This document shows, piece after piece, positions 1 to 10,479 of a stretch of DNA of 64,000 nucleotides (positions within the stretch are counted from its first letter, which is position 1; every line of letters starts with the position of its first letter). The DNA is from Branchiostoma floridae (taxonomy: Eukaryota; Chordata; Leptocardii; Amphioxiformes; Branchiostomatidae), in NCBI RefSeq assembly GCF_000003815.2, contig NC_049995.1:7771626-7835625 (forward strand). Direction: 5' to 3'. The notes beneath the pieces were generated by a model. It made no database searches. It saw only the letters and a list, made by a program, of their open reading frames with translations, and was not told where the DNA came from. The position numbers were made by a program, and so were the translations under genes.

Positions 1-544
1 TACCGACTGTCAAGCTCCTTTGACCCTTTACTGACTTAGGTTTTGGGTCATTACAACTTGAGAAGGATCAGAGGACTGATCGAAAGCTTGTTGGTAAGCG
101 CTTTATTTTGTGTACGGATATAAAGTCTTAAAAATTGTATCATTTATTGTAGGTTATTCATTTTATTCATAACGTCCACCTTTATTCGGCACAGCAATAT
201 AATTCTTTAAATGTGCATATACTATTTTAACAATTGTTACCAACTGTTTTTTAAGAATGTAATTACACGGCAGTACAATTCAGGGTCTTACTGACCCTGC
301 TACCTGTATCGTGTAGTCTGATAAGAAAATAAACCATTATGATGATGATGATGATGTTCATGCCCAAAGGGTAATTGCCAAGACATACATGTGAAGGTAC
401 AAAAAAACAGACTCTGTTGTAGGGGTGAGTACAGTTTTCTTCTGTAGTGACCTTCCTTATCTCAATCAACTTACAATGTACATCCAGATAGGTTGATATT
501 GTAAGCTGTACATGTAAGTAAAAATTATGTAAGAAATATGTAGT
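1..544. other. Non-coding sequence left of the acyl-CoA oxidase exon
   Basis: AT-rich sequence without a recognisable exon, RNA gene or mobile element. It should be intron of the acyl-CoA oxidase gene, because the next coding exon of that gene is not found between position 1 and the exon ending at 872. A short GATGATGATG run sits near 340-356. Confidence 0.5.
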
Positions 545-790
545 AGCCATTGATCTAAATTTGCATAAATGTACATAATTATGCATGATTATGCATGAGG
601 TTCAAAGGATAAGTATAGTTATGCATTAAGTTCTAACATTTATTTATAATCCATGGCAAGTTACAAGGATTAATTGTTATGCATAATTCATGAAAATCTA
701 TGCATAAGCATGCATATCATTTGAACCTTATGTATAATTATGCATAACTGTAAATAAAACTTTATGCATAATTATGTACAGTTTTGCAAA
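545..790. repeat. AT-rich palindromic TTATGCATAA-type repeats
   Basis: A 250-bp stretch dominated by interspersed copies of ATGCATAATTATG and TTATGCATAA, each self-complementary. It lies in the oxidase intron. It could be a degenerate tandem repeat or the core of an AT-rich MITE; no clear terminal repeats or target duplication are visible. Confidence 0.55.
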
Positions 791-871
791 TCAAAATTAA
801 TCCCAAAGGGGTTGTTATACACTGTATTAATATTTCATCCTTGAAACAAGGTAACAGAAGAAACTCATTAC

Positions 872-3800
872 CCTTGAGTATTTCATGAGCATGTTGTCTC
901 GCGGGATCCTGACGTTGTCGAAGCGTAGAAACCCGTTATCGTTCCCAGCATACCCAAACTTGGGGCCGATGTCACCTACAGTCACTCCTGGCATTCAATT
1001 AACAGAACATATAGAATAAATCATCTTTTGACTTATCTTTCTATTCGTTTGGAAGGATTGACATGCATGTAACAGGTAACTATCATATTTTCAAGATGTC
1101 AACTCAGAAACAGACTTTAAGTTAATCAGAATATGATATCAATTGAATTATCATATAGCCAGACAATGTTGATCAATCAGAAGCTTCTGTAGCATGTTTT
1201 GTTCTAAAAAAATCTGACCAAACTACCTGAAAATGCATTACAAAATAAAAATCATTTTAAGACAGAAAATCGCTTTGCTCACTTGGTAATTTTATTCCTT
1301 AATTTCAGCAATTGACCAGGCCTTCTGACACCATATACATGTACACCTTGGGGTGGGTCATAAACCCCAAATTAAACTTAATGGTAGGTAATCTTCATGA
1401 TCCGACCAGGAAGAAGATAAAATGTGGTCCACAAGTAAATAAACAAACAAACGTACCAGGCAGAGGTTTGTGGTCTTGGAGATTGCGGATCTGCACCATG
1501 AAGGGATGGGGGCCGTAAGACTTGCCGTGGATGTACAGCTGAGCCATCAGGACACAGTAGTTGGACGTCTTTCCCACTGGATAAGGTGCATCAACATTAA
1601 AACATAAAAATCAACAGATCTTGCAGGTTTACAAGTGGCTTACGGTATGGGAGCATATTCAAAAGCACAAATATTTTGGTAAACTGTAAGCAACGGGATA
1701 AAATTTAGAAATGGTTGGATGTTTGAGACAGCATCCTCTTTCTTTCATCAGTGACTGGAATAACATCTGGATCAGCTTTTAAAACATGACTCTGAATTGA
1801 TCTGTTAATGATGTGAATATACTTCTGAGATGGTTCCATACAAGACAAAGACAATATTTTATGCTAATAATTCAATTAGCTCCTGTTGTTTGAGTACAGA
1901 AGGTGTTGTTGTTTTGTGTTTTGTGGGGGTGGTAGGGCAAGTTCCCAAGTACCGGAAAGTTCTACTAGTAAGCCTCTTTTCCGGTTGATGGTTCCTGTTG
2001 TATTTTCTCTCATATATTGCCTAACTCCCCGTTTGAACCTGTCACAAGGACTGAGTCCTAGCTGAAAACAAAAGGCTCAACCCCTGAGGCTTTGCCAAAA
2101 ACTCACAGCATCCTGGCCACCACTTGGTTCCTGTGGGGGTGGGGGTGTTGAGGACAAACTCCTGGGTCTGGGGGTCATAGGTTGATGTTGTCTCCAGGCC
2201 TCTGAGGAAGGTTCCTGAAGATATGGACGAATGAAAATGAAGATTAAAAACATGAAATTTTAATTAACAGACAACAACCTTCTGTAACAACTTGTACATT
2301 TTGAAAACCGAAGCAATGTAACGCCAGTTCACCTTTATCCGTAGGGTGACCTATATCCGTTGCTTTCGAAAAACGGGTAGTTTAGGGGTATCAAGTCGAC
2401 GGACGACAGTTTCAAACTACAATATTTGAACATATTATAACTCAGGGCTCGAAATTCATTTTTGGGATTAGGTGCTCTGGTGCACCCAGCTTGAAAAATT
2501 GGGTGCACCAAAAAATTTTCGGCTGCACGGCTTAAATTTAAGTTATTACCTATTAATAAAACTTAGTTACAAGTTATCAAATTCTTAAACAAGTACCATG
2601 ACAGAGATTTTCATTATCTTTCTAACACTTAGATGTCAAAAATATGATGTATACTAGTGCACTTTGATATCTTTAGATACAGGAACCTAAGAAAATATTT
2701 GGGTGCACCCTGTGTGCAAGTACCACAGTATCGTCAGTTTGACTGAAAGAGTTAAAGATATCTCACCATGCCCCATCTCAGTCTGTGCGTATGTTCCGAT
2801 GATAGCGTAGTTCTCCGCCATCTTGAGCCACTTCGCTTTCTGTTCGGCCGTCGCCTGTCCTCGCAGTGTGGGCAGGAACATGCTGGTGTGAAGTCCGAAT
2901 GGTCCTGACATGCTTTTAAACACTCCATTGCTGTAAAATGCAGAGAACTTATTAACTGTTGGTTACTTACTACTGTAAATGCATTTAAATTTGCGGAGAT
3001 TTAATTTCGCGGTAGTGGGAAAAGGGACTTTTCGTGGTGGATTTAAGTTCGCGGTAACACAATAGACTGCAGTCTAATACCACGATAGAAAAACATTAAT
3101 CCACCGCGAACATTTCTGCATTTACAGTAGTTTTTTACTTCAATGTATGCTGAGAACGTTGTTTTCATACATAAGGCCACACCAGTTTTATTTCTTGCTT
3201 CTCAGATTCACCTGTCCATTTTTTTTATTTACCCCCCAAAAATTGAAGTCCAGAGGTAAAATAATACAGGTTTTGCTATCACAAACCTGTAGATATCACC
3301 ATTCAGAGCCGCATACACATCATTTCAACAATGCCTTTTATTCAGAACATTAGTAACAAATCAAATAAGGGATTGTATAAAATGTGCCATTTAACTCCTC
3401 AGACTGTTTTTTTATTTTGGCGTTATTTAAGCTGTATATCTTCACCCAAGACCTTTTGAAAAAAAAAGTTATTTTTTTTCCAACCTGTTGATATGTGTGT
3501 GTTACATGAATTACTTGGTTGCTTGTGTACTTTGGTTTTATACAGTCTTAAATGGCCAAACAACATCAGGGCTCAAAATACTGGGTGCATGTGCACCCAG
3601 GTGCACCCAAAATTGGAGATGTGCACCCAATTATTTTCTGTGGGTGCACAGGGTGCACCCAAATATTTTCTGATTTCTATGTATGTAAAGATATCAAAGT
3701 ATACTAGTATACATCATTCTTGACATCTAAGTGTTAGAAAGATAATAAAAATGTCTGCCATGGTACTTGTTTCAGAATTTGATAGCTTGTGACTAAGTTT

Positions 3801-6572
3801 TATGATTAGGTTGTTACTTAAATTCAAGTTGTGCACCCAAAAACTTTTTGGTGCACCCAATTTTTTAAGCAGGGTGCACCAGTGCACCTAATCCCAAAAA
3901 TGAATTTCGAGCCCTGGACATAAATATTTACTAGTTGTAGTTGCCCATATCCTCCGGTGAAACAAGCCCAAGTTCCTTCTGTTTCTGAACTACCAGGATG
4001 CTCTTCTTCAGCTGGGTCTCATACTGCTGTTCTCTCGACATGAAGTTCAAGTCTTCATGTTGGAAGTCAGGGTCATCCAGGGCAAGGGACACTGAAAAAA
4101 AAAAAGATAATAAATTAGGGTTAGCAAAGGGTAAGGCCTAGGAAAAAAAATGTTGTGTTTCCTGTTTCCCTACCTACCCTAAAAAAACCTGCCGACCCTA
4201 GACTTTTTTTGGGGGTGGGCAGTGGAGTCACATAGCTTCCACTTAGAATTTTTATTCAGCCTGCTTCCTATTGAAGTAAAACACTGCTTGTCCTGTCTAA
4301 TGAAGGATAAATGTATCTATCACGCACAAAATTAAAGTTTGACATTAAAAGACAAGTGTCCTCATGCATTTCAGTTTACTTTGTTCAACTGTATTGAAAT
4401 ATGTATCACTAGAGTTTTGGCCAGCCTAAAAAAGAATACAAGAAAAAGAAAGATAATCCCTACCTACCGACCCTAATTTTTTCAGGGCTGAAACAGGAAA
4501 CACAACATTTTTTTTCCTAGGCCTAGTGAAAATCTTTTTAGTACAGGGTACAGGGCAAAGAATATGCTTATTCTTCATTGAGGGTGTTTGTATGTTTTTC
4601 CGATTGAGGTACATTTGTATAAGCAAGCTATTTTACTGTAAATGCATTACTAAGTATATTAGTTTATTGCAAAGTTTAGTGGTTGTTTTAAATTTGCAGT
4701 ATTTGCACCCCTCCTTCACCATAAAAAAAAGGGTCAATGCCTGTCTGCCTGCTCATCTGTCGAATCAACAGGAGAATTAAAAAAAAGGGCCATATACTGT
4801 AGTCACAAACTGTAATGGAAAACTATTTGAACATTCTGTAGGTTGTAACGTTACCCTATAAAAAATGAAACAAAATTTCTTTTTCGTATTTCCAGTAATC
4901 TTTACTGTATCGAAGCTAGTTACCTTCTTGTGGCCCGTTAACTAGTAGTATAGAAATTCTCATAGGCTGAAGTGAAAACTGTGTTCCGCTATCTTATACA
5001 TTTCTTCTTTTTTTTCTGCACAACTTTTGCATTGAAATTTGAAACCATAATATGATATATTACAATAACACCCTTGATTAGAATAAAACATTTGAGATAT
5101 CATGCCCAGTTCCTGACGGTCCATCACAATTTAGTGGTTCAACCTATGAGAGAACAGTAAATTAAGTGCTTCAACCAATGGGACAGTGGCTGTTTATAAT
5201 TACAGTCAAACCTGTATTAGCGGCCACCTTTGCATAGCGGCCACCTGCCCATAGTGGCCACTTTTTGTCGGTCCCTTGGATTCGTAATGATTAAGAAATA
5301 GGCTTAGCGGCCACCTGCCCAACGCGGCCGCGGCCACACGATTTCCGGTCCCGCAGGTACAAAAACACTGCCGATTACGGCCACGCGGACCGCTGATCTA
5401 TGTTTCGGCACGCGTTCGGCCATATACAGCGGCCGTATCGTCACCCTACGCCGGATTTAAAACCTCTTTAATTCATTTTCAAAACAAAACTTCGTAAACT
5501 GGCGCTACCCATACCCGCTGACAAACGAGGTCATATAAGGTCAATAGACGACACCAATATTACGGAGGTGAATTGTGGTAAAGTTACGATCTAATACACT
5601 ATCGCTTATGTTAATTTACATCTCAAAAACGTTCAAAATAAATTGTTACAAAGACAAAATGATATGAACTTCAGGCTATGGCGGATTCTATTCTTACATT
5701 TATTGAAAGATAAGTCTAAAATGACGAGACTTTTCTTGTGAGGAACACATTAGCATAATGGGCGAATCTGACGTGTGAACGCGAGCGGGAACACACGGAC
5801 GGCGAAGTATCAAAGGATACAAGACGAAAGATCAAAGAAATATGACGATACCGGTCTCTTCAGACAATATCAACTGTAGAACATTTAAAACTTTTTATAG
5901 CTTTTGTTTTCTTAATACATATAGTGTAAAAACCATTGCAGTACATGTTCAGTACTGTATTATGTAAATAAAGATCAGTGGGTACTATTACCATGTGTAA
6001 CTTATTGCTTGTGGTCAATTAATTAGCATATTCTCTATAGTGGCCACCTCTCTATAGTGGCCAATTTTGACCAGTCCCTTGAGTGGCCGCTATAGACAGG
6101 TTTGACTGTAGTTTTTAGGTTTCATTTTGCACTTGGCAGGTGGGCGAAGCTTTATATAGCACGTAGTGGGGTCAACGACCTAAAGCACAATGACCTGCCA
6201 TTCACATAATTGTGTAACTCAGCTCGTGGATAGCCAATCTTAGCACAAAAGAAATGTAAAACTTCGTTAAACTAAAATAATAATAATCTCACACTTATTG
6301 TGATTCAATCTTTCCTGCTATTTCAGTTGGTAACTCTGCAGTAACGTTACAAGATCTTTGAAGTTTTACAACTTTTGCCAACAACTTATCCCAGTTCCAA
6401 CACGGCTTTTTGGAAGACAACGAACGATTCAAAAGGGTGAATAACTCTTACCGACTTCTCTCCTCCTTCTAACTCTGTCAGGACCGCCGTACAAGAAGTT
6501 AACGATCTTCTCGGGGTCAAAACTGGCTCCATCTCTCTCCTTTTTCAGGTCAGGATTCATTTTCGCAGCCAT
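872..6572 (-). CDS. ACOX1: Peroxisomal acyl-CoA oxidase, N-terminal part (gene runs off the left edge)
   Basis: Acyl-CoA oxidases carry out the first, FAD-dependent and H2O2-producing step of peroxisomal fatty-acid beta-oxidation. Six coding exons read on the minus strand: 6572-6452, 4091-3932, 2930-2767, 2214-2107, 1576-1457 and 987-872. They join in consistent phase to 263 codons. The start [18 protein letters not shown] corresponds to the MNPDLRRERDSASF start of vertebrate ACOX1; an internal Met four residues on is the equivalent of the human start. Family hallmarks follow in order: [17 protein letters not shown], then [26 protein letters not shown] (acyl-CoA oxidase signature), [27 protein letters not shown] and [12 protein letters not shown]. 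About 400 residues including the FAD/C-terminal half and any peroxisomal targeting tail lie left of position 1. The introns are loaded with mobile elements. ACOX1 rather than ACOX2/3 is inferred from the N-terminal wording. Confidence 0.93.
1035..1110. repeat. Short dispersed repeat matching 38.60-38.66 kb
   Basis: The string around GGAAGGATTGACAT followed by TTTTCAAGATGTCAAC is repeated at about 38,600-38,655, next to a tRNA-headed SINE. It is probably a fragment of the tail of that SINE family. Confidence 0.4.
2321..2440 (+). mobile_element. Half copy of the TTCACCTTTATCCG MITE
   Basis: Begins with the same terminus as the full copy at 22,399-22,624 (AGTTCACCTTTATCCG, then GGGTGACCTATATCCG, then a stretch ending CAATATTT). 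The second half is missing; a CAGGGCTCGAAAT-ended element starts at 2,443 exactly where the similarity stops. Confidence 0.6.
2443..2720 (-). mobile_element. CAGGGCTCGAAAT-ended non-autonomous element, truncated
   Basis: Starts CAGGGCTCGAAATTC and contains many copies of GGTGCACCC/GGGTGCACC. It is an inverted relative of the complete copy at 3,567-3,916, sharing the internal AAGATAATAAAAAT-like and ACATCTAAGTGTTAGAAAG segments in opposite orientation. It stops at about 2,720, 47 bp from the end of the oxidase exon at 2,767. Termini of this form suggest the hAT superfamily. Confidence 0.65.
3567..3916 (+). mobile_element. Complete 350-bp CAGGGCTC-ended MITE (hAT-like)
   Basis: Terminal inverted repeats read CAGGGCTCAAAAT on the left and CAGGGCTCGAAAT (reverse complement) on the right. 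The subterminal zones are clusters of GGTGCACCC motifs in both orientations. It carries no coding capacity. It lies 16 bp from the donor of the oxidase exon that ends at 3,932. No convincing 8-bp target duplication is visible. Confidence 0.7.
4134..4525 (+). mobile_element. AGGCCTAGGAAAAAAAATGT-ended MITE
   Basis: About 390 bp flanked by inverted repeats of roughly 30 bp (AGGCCTAGGAAAAAAAATG, then TTGTGTTTCCTGTTTC). A second full copy in the opposite orientation occurs at 28,286-28,670 inside the SLC17 gene, sharing the interior. The left end is only about 40 bp from the acceptor of the oxidase exon 3,932-4,091. Confidence 0.75.
5201..6110. mobile_element. Pogo/Tigger-like non-autonomous DNA transposon with TA flanks
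   Basis: Terminal inverted repeats TACAGTCAAACCTGT at both ends are followed by AGCGGCCAC/AGTGGCCAC subterminal repeats. The element is bounded by TA dinucleotides as expected for a Tc1/mariner/pogo TA target duplication. The interior (910 bp total) has no transposase-sized ORF. It sits in the first coding intron of the acyl-CoA oxidase gene. Assignment to pogo/Tigger rests on the CAGTCAAACCTG-type terminus and TA target. Confidence 0.75.
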
Positions 6573-7125
6573 TTGCAAGCCAGGGGTCAGGGCACTTGGT
6601 GAAAGGTCAGCACAGTAGTGCCACCTTGCGAAATTTACACGAACTGTTTCTGCCCAACTTAGAACTTCTGCATCGAAACTCTTACTTCTTTCTTTGTGTT
6701 TTAGTGATTTCAACAACTTTTGTTGTGGTGTATAAGGGCAGTGCCCATCTCCGTTCCCATAGCCCTTTGGCCACACAGGATTGTGCACAACTATAATAGT
6801 CTTTTAAAACATTCATTATACGAATTCAAGTGCTGAGTGCTAGGCAATTAGTCTATATTCTACATGAAAATGATAACTAATATTTGAGTTATGGACATTC
6901 GTCCAAATAAATTCCACAAATAAAGGAATAGCAGACAAATTTAAACGAAGGTTTATTGATGACCATGGAGCTTTTTGACACAATGTATCGCCTAAAACCT
7001 GTATTGCCCACCAAATGTGAGGTATCACCATAATCTGAACATGTTTTCACTATCTTATCTATTCTACATAAATAAATATAGGGTGACAAAGACTGCAGGA
7101 AATAAAAGAAAATCAGAAATATGTT

Positions 7126-7225
7126 TAATCTCCAAGCAGATGCCTGGTTGAAATATTTTCAGGCTTCCGGGCTTTTCTGTCCGAGAACTTTACAATCTTC
7201 CTCTCAACATCTGCTTGGAAATTAG
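7126..7225. mobile_element. Short AATCTCCAAGCAGAT MITE
   Basis: A 100-bp element with ends TAATCTCCAAGCAGATG and CATCTGCTTGGAAATTA. A longer relative with the same termini lies at 10,013-10,180. It is in the spacer between the oxidase and ZNF706 genes. Confidence 0.65.
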
Positions 7226-8305
7226 CGTTATGTAAATTTGCATTCACTACACTGTAGGTAAAAATTTGAGGTCATTTGCATACACGGGAAGACTTAAAAA
7301 CTGGTACATGCTAATATTTGCCTTTCCCAAAAATGAATTGCTCTTTGAACTTCTCCGCTTGACTGTAACTATGCACTTTGGTGGGCTTTGGTGCAAACAA
7401 CGACCATGGGAAAAAATTAACACATCTCTTTAGTACAGTTGGAATACATTACTTTCTTCCCCTCCAAGAAACTTCTTAAAATAGTAACATTTAGATTAAA
7501 CTTAGAAGGAAACACCAGAAAATCTTGCATATAATTGTATAGCTAGGTTACTGCCGAGCTTATATGCTATGGCTTGAAATACTAAGAGGTGCCTCACAAT
7601 GATGTTCCATGTACAATGGTACTAGTAGTATGTTTTGCAAGCATGATTTGCATAAAATTTGCATTTACAGTTGGTGATTTGCATATCATCTCCATATTGC
7701 CTGTTGATATCAGTTGTTCAGTATAGATGACTCAATTTGAAGTACATGTATCAATCTCTTTTGACATATGTGAAGTGAATATAAACTTGAAAGTGTGAAA
7801 AAGGTTTTTTTAACTGTTTCTATTTCCACAGGGACTGCAAGAAACTTTGAAATTGCCAAGAAATTGCCATAAAATCTTAACTTTTAAAGACACGTGCAAG
7901 ACAAAGGTACAGAATCTGTATTGTTTTAAGCCAGTTTGACGAGACATGCTAACAGATGTAGAAGTTTTCTTATACTAACTCTGATCCTCTAACATCCTAT
8001 GATACAGTATAACTCTTGATGTTAGTGAATCAATGTTTGTAACCTAAAGGGCTAACTCCCCCTAAAGTGTCTTGAATAGTATGGCCCATTGCACAGAAAA
8101 ATATAGACTTTATTTGTGGAACGTTCCATGTCGGTGAGCTGAAGGGGTGAAAGCCCAGAGGTACTGCAGGTTGGCCTGGAGGGTAAGAAAATTGAACATC
8201 AAAATTTGTGAGTTTGGAGAAAATGGTATTATTCATAGAAGTATTTCTTTTGCGATTCATTACCATAACCATATTCTTGTTTAAGCTGCCTTACAAATAA
8301 TTCAT
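7226..8305. other. Intergenic or 3' UTR sequence without recognised features
   Basis: AT-rich sequence downstream of ZNF706. A TTTATT (AATAAA on the minus strand) at about 8,109 could serve ZNF706 polyadenylation, which would put the minisatellite at 8.3-8.9 kb in its 3' UTR. No exon or RNA gene is supported. Confidence 0.4.
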
Positions 8306-8309
8306 TTAT

Positions 8310-8915
8310 GATATAATGAATGCAAACATTCCAGGAGACTAACTTAAGAAACATAAACATCTGTGTGATACCTGCTAAAGTCACATCATGACGTGAACAT
8401 CTGACTTGGTGCATGATACACTCATGCTAGTCACACAAACATTTGCAAGAGACTAAGTCACATCACTGACAACAAATAACTGACATCTGTGTGAAACCAT
8501 GTCACATGAACCCATGTGATACCATGTCATGTGATACCCACTTAAAGTTACATGGGCAGATTAAGTCACATGAACATGTGTCAGACCAATTAAGTCATAA
8601 TAACATCTGTGTCAGACCAATTAAGTCACATGAACATCTGTAAGAGATCAAGCCACATGAACATCTGTCTGACATCAAGTCACATCAACATATATGTGAT
8701 ACCTACTAAGTCACATCAGCATCTGTGTGAGACCAACTAAGTCACATCAACATCTGTGTGATATCAAGATACATGAACAATGTCATCTGTGTGAGACCAA
8801 CTAAGTCAAATGAACATTTGTGTGAGACCAACTTAGTCACAACATCTTTATGAGACCAATTAAGTCATAACATCTGTGTGATACCCATGTAATTCACATG
8901 AACATCGGTGTGAGA
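8310..8915. repeat. Degenerate AAGTCACAT-GAACATCTGTGTGAGACC minisatellite
   Basis: Some 15 or more imperfect units of about 30-40 bp are built on AAGTCACATGAACATCTG and TGTGAGACCAACTAAG. The array ends about 10 bp downstream of the ZNF706 stop codon (8,926), so it probably lies in that gene's 3' UTR or immediate flank. Confidence 0.75.
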
Positions 8916-8925
8916 CCTACCTGTT

Positions 8926-10355
8926 TTATGCTGCTACGTTTTTGATCTCCTCTGGCATAGGTGCCTTGGGATGTTTGCTCTCAAAGTGCTGTTTGTAGGT
9001 CTTAGGGTCCGGCATCTGGGTCTGGCAAGGAGAGAGAAAAACTCAGTCATTACAAAGCATTCACACCACCACACTTATCGAAAAGAGTAGGGGTTCTTCC
9101 CGATGTGAGTGGTTAAAATAAATATGTCCGGATATGGATATGGAACTTGTAGTTGTACTCTCCAGTGAAAATCTGCCTTGAGGCAGTTTACCGGGTATGC
9201 AATACAAACAAACAAAAATGTAAGTTGGGAACAAATATCCTTGATGAGAAGAGATAATACATCATCATGAACACAAGTACCTAGCTCCGGCTAGAGGTGG
9301 CCCTTGGATAGGACGTTATATAGAGGTCCTGTGTTTGAGGAGAACCACTCCTCAAGCATGTTAAAGAACCCACCACACTCATCGAAGAGAGTAGGGGTCC
9401 TTCCATGTGTAAATGGATTAAAACGTACTGGCCTAACTAAATGAGTAAATAGGGCAGGGAATTTTCAGAGCAGCCTTTATAACCTCTGCTTTGCCTAATG
9501 AGTCAGTTAGTTGAGCTTGCCTGAACTTGATGTTTGTAACTTAAGCCATGTTGATTTGATTATATGGATGACATCCTCTGGAAATAAAAAAACCTGATGC
9601 GAGCATGCGAATAAAAAAAAAAGTTTGACAAGACTCACTAGGAAGTTGCCTTTATTTTGAAATCAAAGTGGTCAGGAACTGAAGGTTGAACTAAACACAC
9701 AGAATAAAGTATACCAAACAATAGATTCATCATTTTTATTCCTTCAGATATTCTTTGACCATGTAATATTCTGTGACATTAGTATACTTTTTGTAGTATT
9801 TATTATTGCAATCCACGGCATATTTTGAAGCTGCTTTGTAGTAAATTGTACAATTTAGAATATGGTTGAAAACTTTTATTTTATTTTGGAATTGACCAAA
9901 AATTGATGCGCGCACGGATATCATCCAAATAATCAAATTAACATGGCCTTAGGGAGAAGAGATGCTGCTAGAGTGAGCGTTAATAAAAGAAGTGGCCAAT
10001 GAGGCATTTCATTAATCTCCAAGCAGATTCTACAATGGCATAAGATAGTACCAAACTGGCCAAGGAGTGTAGTCAGTCAAGAGGTGTCTATTTGCCCGGT
10101 AGCGAAACTCACACCCGGCTTCATTCCTCTGTCAGCTTTTGATACTATCTTATGCTACCGTAGGATCTGCTTGGAGATTAGCCTTTCATGTCGCAAACTC
10201 ATTTTAAAAAGTCCACATACTTTGCACACCACACACTGGTAGATGAGCGCCTTCCCCGCCGCAGACTTCTGATCATGCCCCTGCTGTTTCTTCATCTTGG
10301 CTTGTTTCTCTGCATTCTTCTTCTGTGACTGGATCTTCTGGTGACCACGCGCCAT
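8926..10355 (-). CDS. ZNF706: ZNF706-like small zinc-finger protein, complete
   Basis: Two coding exons (10,355-10,221 and 9,021-8,926) join in phase 0 to a 76-residue protein, the length of vertebrate ZNF706. The N-terminus MARGHQKIQSQKKNAEKQ is the basic SERF/4F5-type region, followed by GHDQKSAAGKALIYQC. A single C2H2 finger follows: CVVCKTQMPDPKTYKQHFE then SKHP, and the protein ends PEEIKNVAA. Vertebrate ZNF706 is a small nuclear protein implicated in transcriptional repression; that role is from the family. The acceptor CCCCCTGCAG lies just upstream of the start codon (exon from 10,357), so the 5' UTR is spliced. A matching donor lies near 12.2 kb. Confidence 0.95.
9066..9440 (+). mobile_element. 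Two SINE body fragments in tandem
   Basis: The segments 9,066-9,190 and 9,280-9,440 both contain the string around ATCGAAAAGAGTAGGGG, TTCCCGATGTGAGTGG. The second also contains TAGGACGTTATATAGAGGTC and AAAGAACCCACCACAC. These match, in the opposite orientation, the body of the tRNA-headed SINE at 38.6-38.9 kb. No Pol III head is visible here. Both are in the ZNF706 coding intron. Confidence 0.6.
9547..9945. mobile_element. CCATGTTRATTTGATTAT MITE
   Basis: Inverted termini of about 30 bp: CCATGTTGATTTGATTATAT, GGATGACATCC on the left and the reverse complement CCATGTTAATTTGATTATTT, GGATGATATCC on the right. Fragments of the same family (GAGGATGTCATCCA) occur at 17.75-17.89, 21.58-21.84, 35.64-36.26 and 59.07-59.15 kb. 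It has no coding capacity. Confidence 0.7.
10013..10180. mobile_element. 168-bp AATCTCCAAGCAGAT MITE
   Basis: The ends TAATCTCCAAGCAGATT and AGGATCTGCTTGGAGATTA extend into an imperfect inverted repeat (GCATAAGATAGTA against TACTATCTTATGC), so the element can fold into a hairpin. It is in the ZNF706 intron, 40 bp from the exon end at 10,221. Confidence 0.75.
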
Positions 10356-10404
10356 GGCTGCAGGGGGTCGGACAGGACTGGACTGGACTGGGGGAAAACT
10401 GGAG

Positions 10405-10470
10405 TGGGTACAGAAAGGAGTGGGTACAGAAAATTCAGGTACAGAAAATTCAGGTACAGAAAATTCAGGT
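10405..10470 (+). repeat. Short tandem repeat GTACAGAAAATTCAG
   Basis: Three to four units of about 16 bp, immediately upstream of the ZNF706 coding exon in its 5' intron. Confidence 0.7.
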
Positions 10471-10479
10471 CAGGCTTTT

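Noticed and set aside
8310-8915. CRISPR-like array
   Set aside because: The units are degenerate without distinct spacers, and the genome is eukaryotic.
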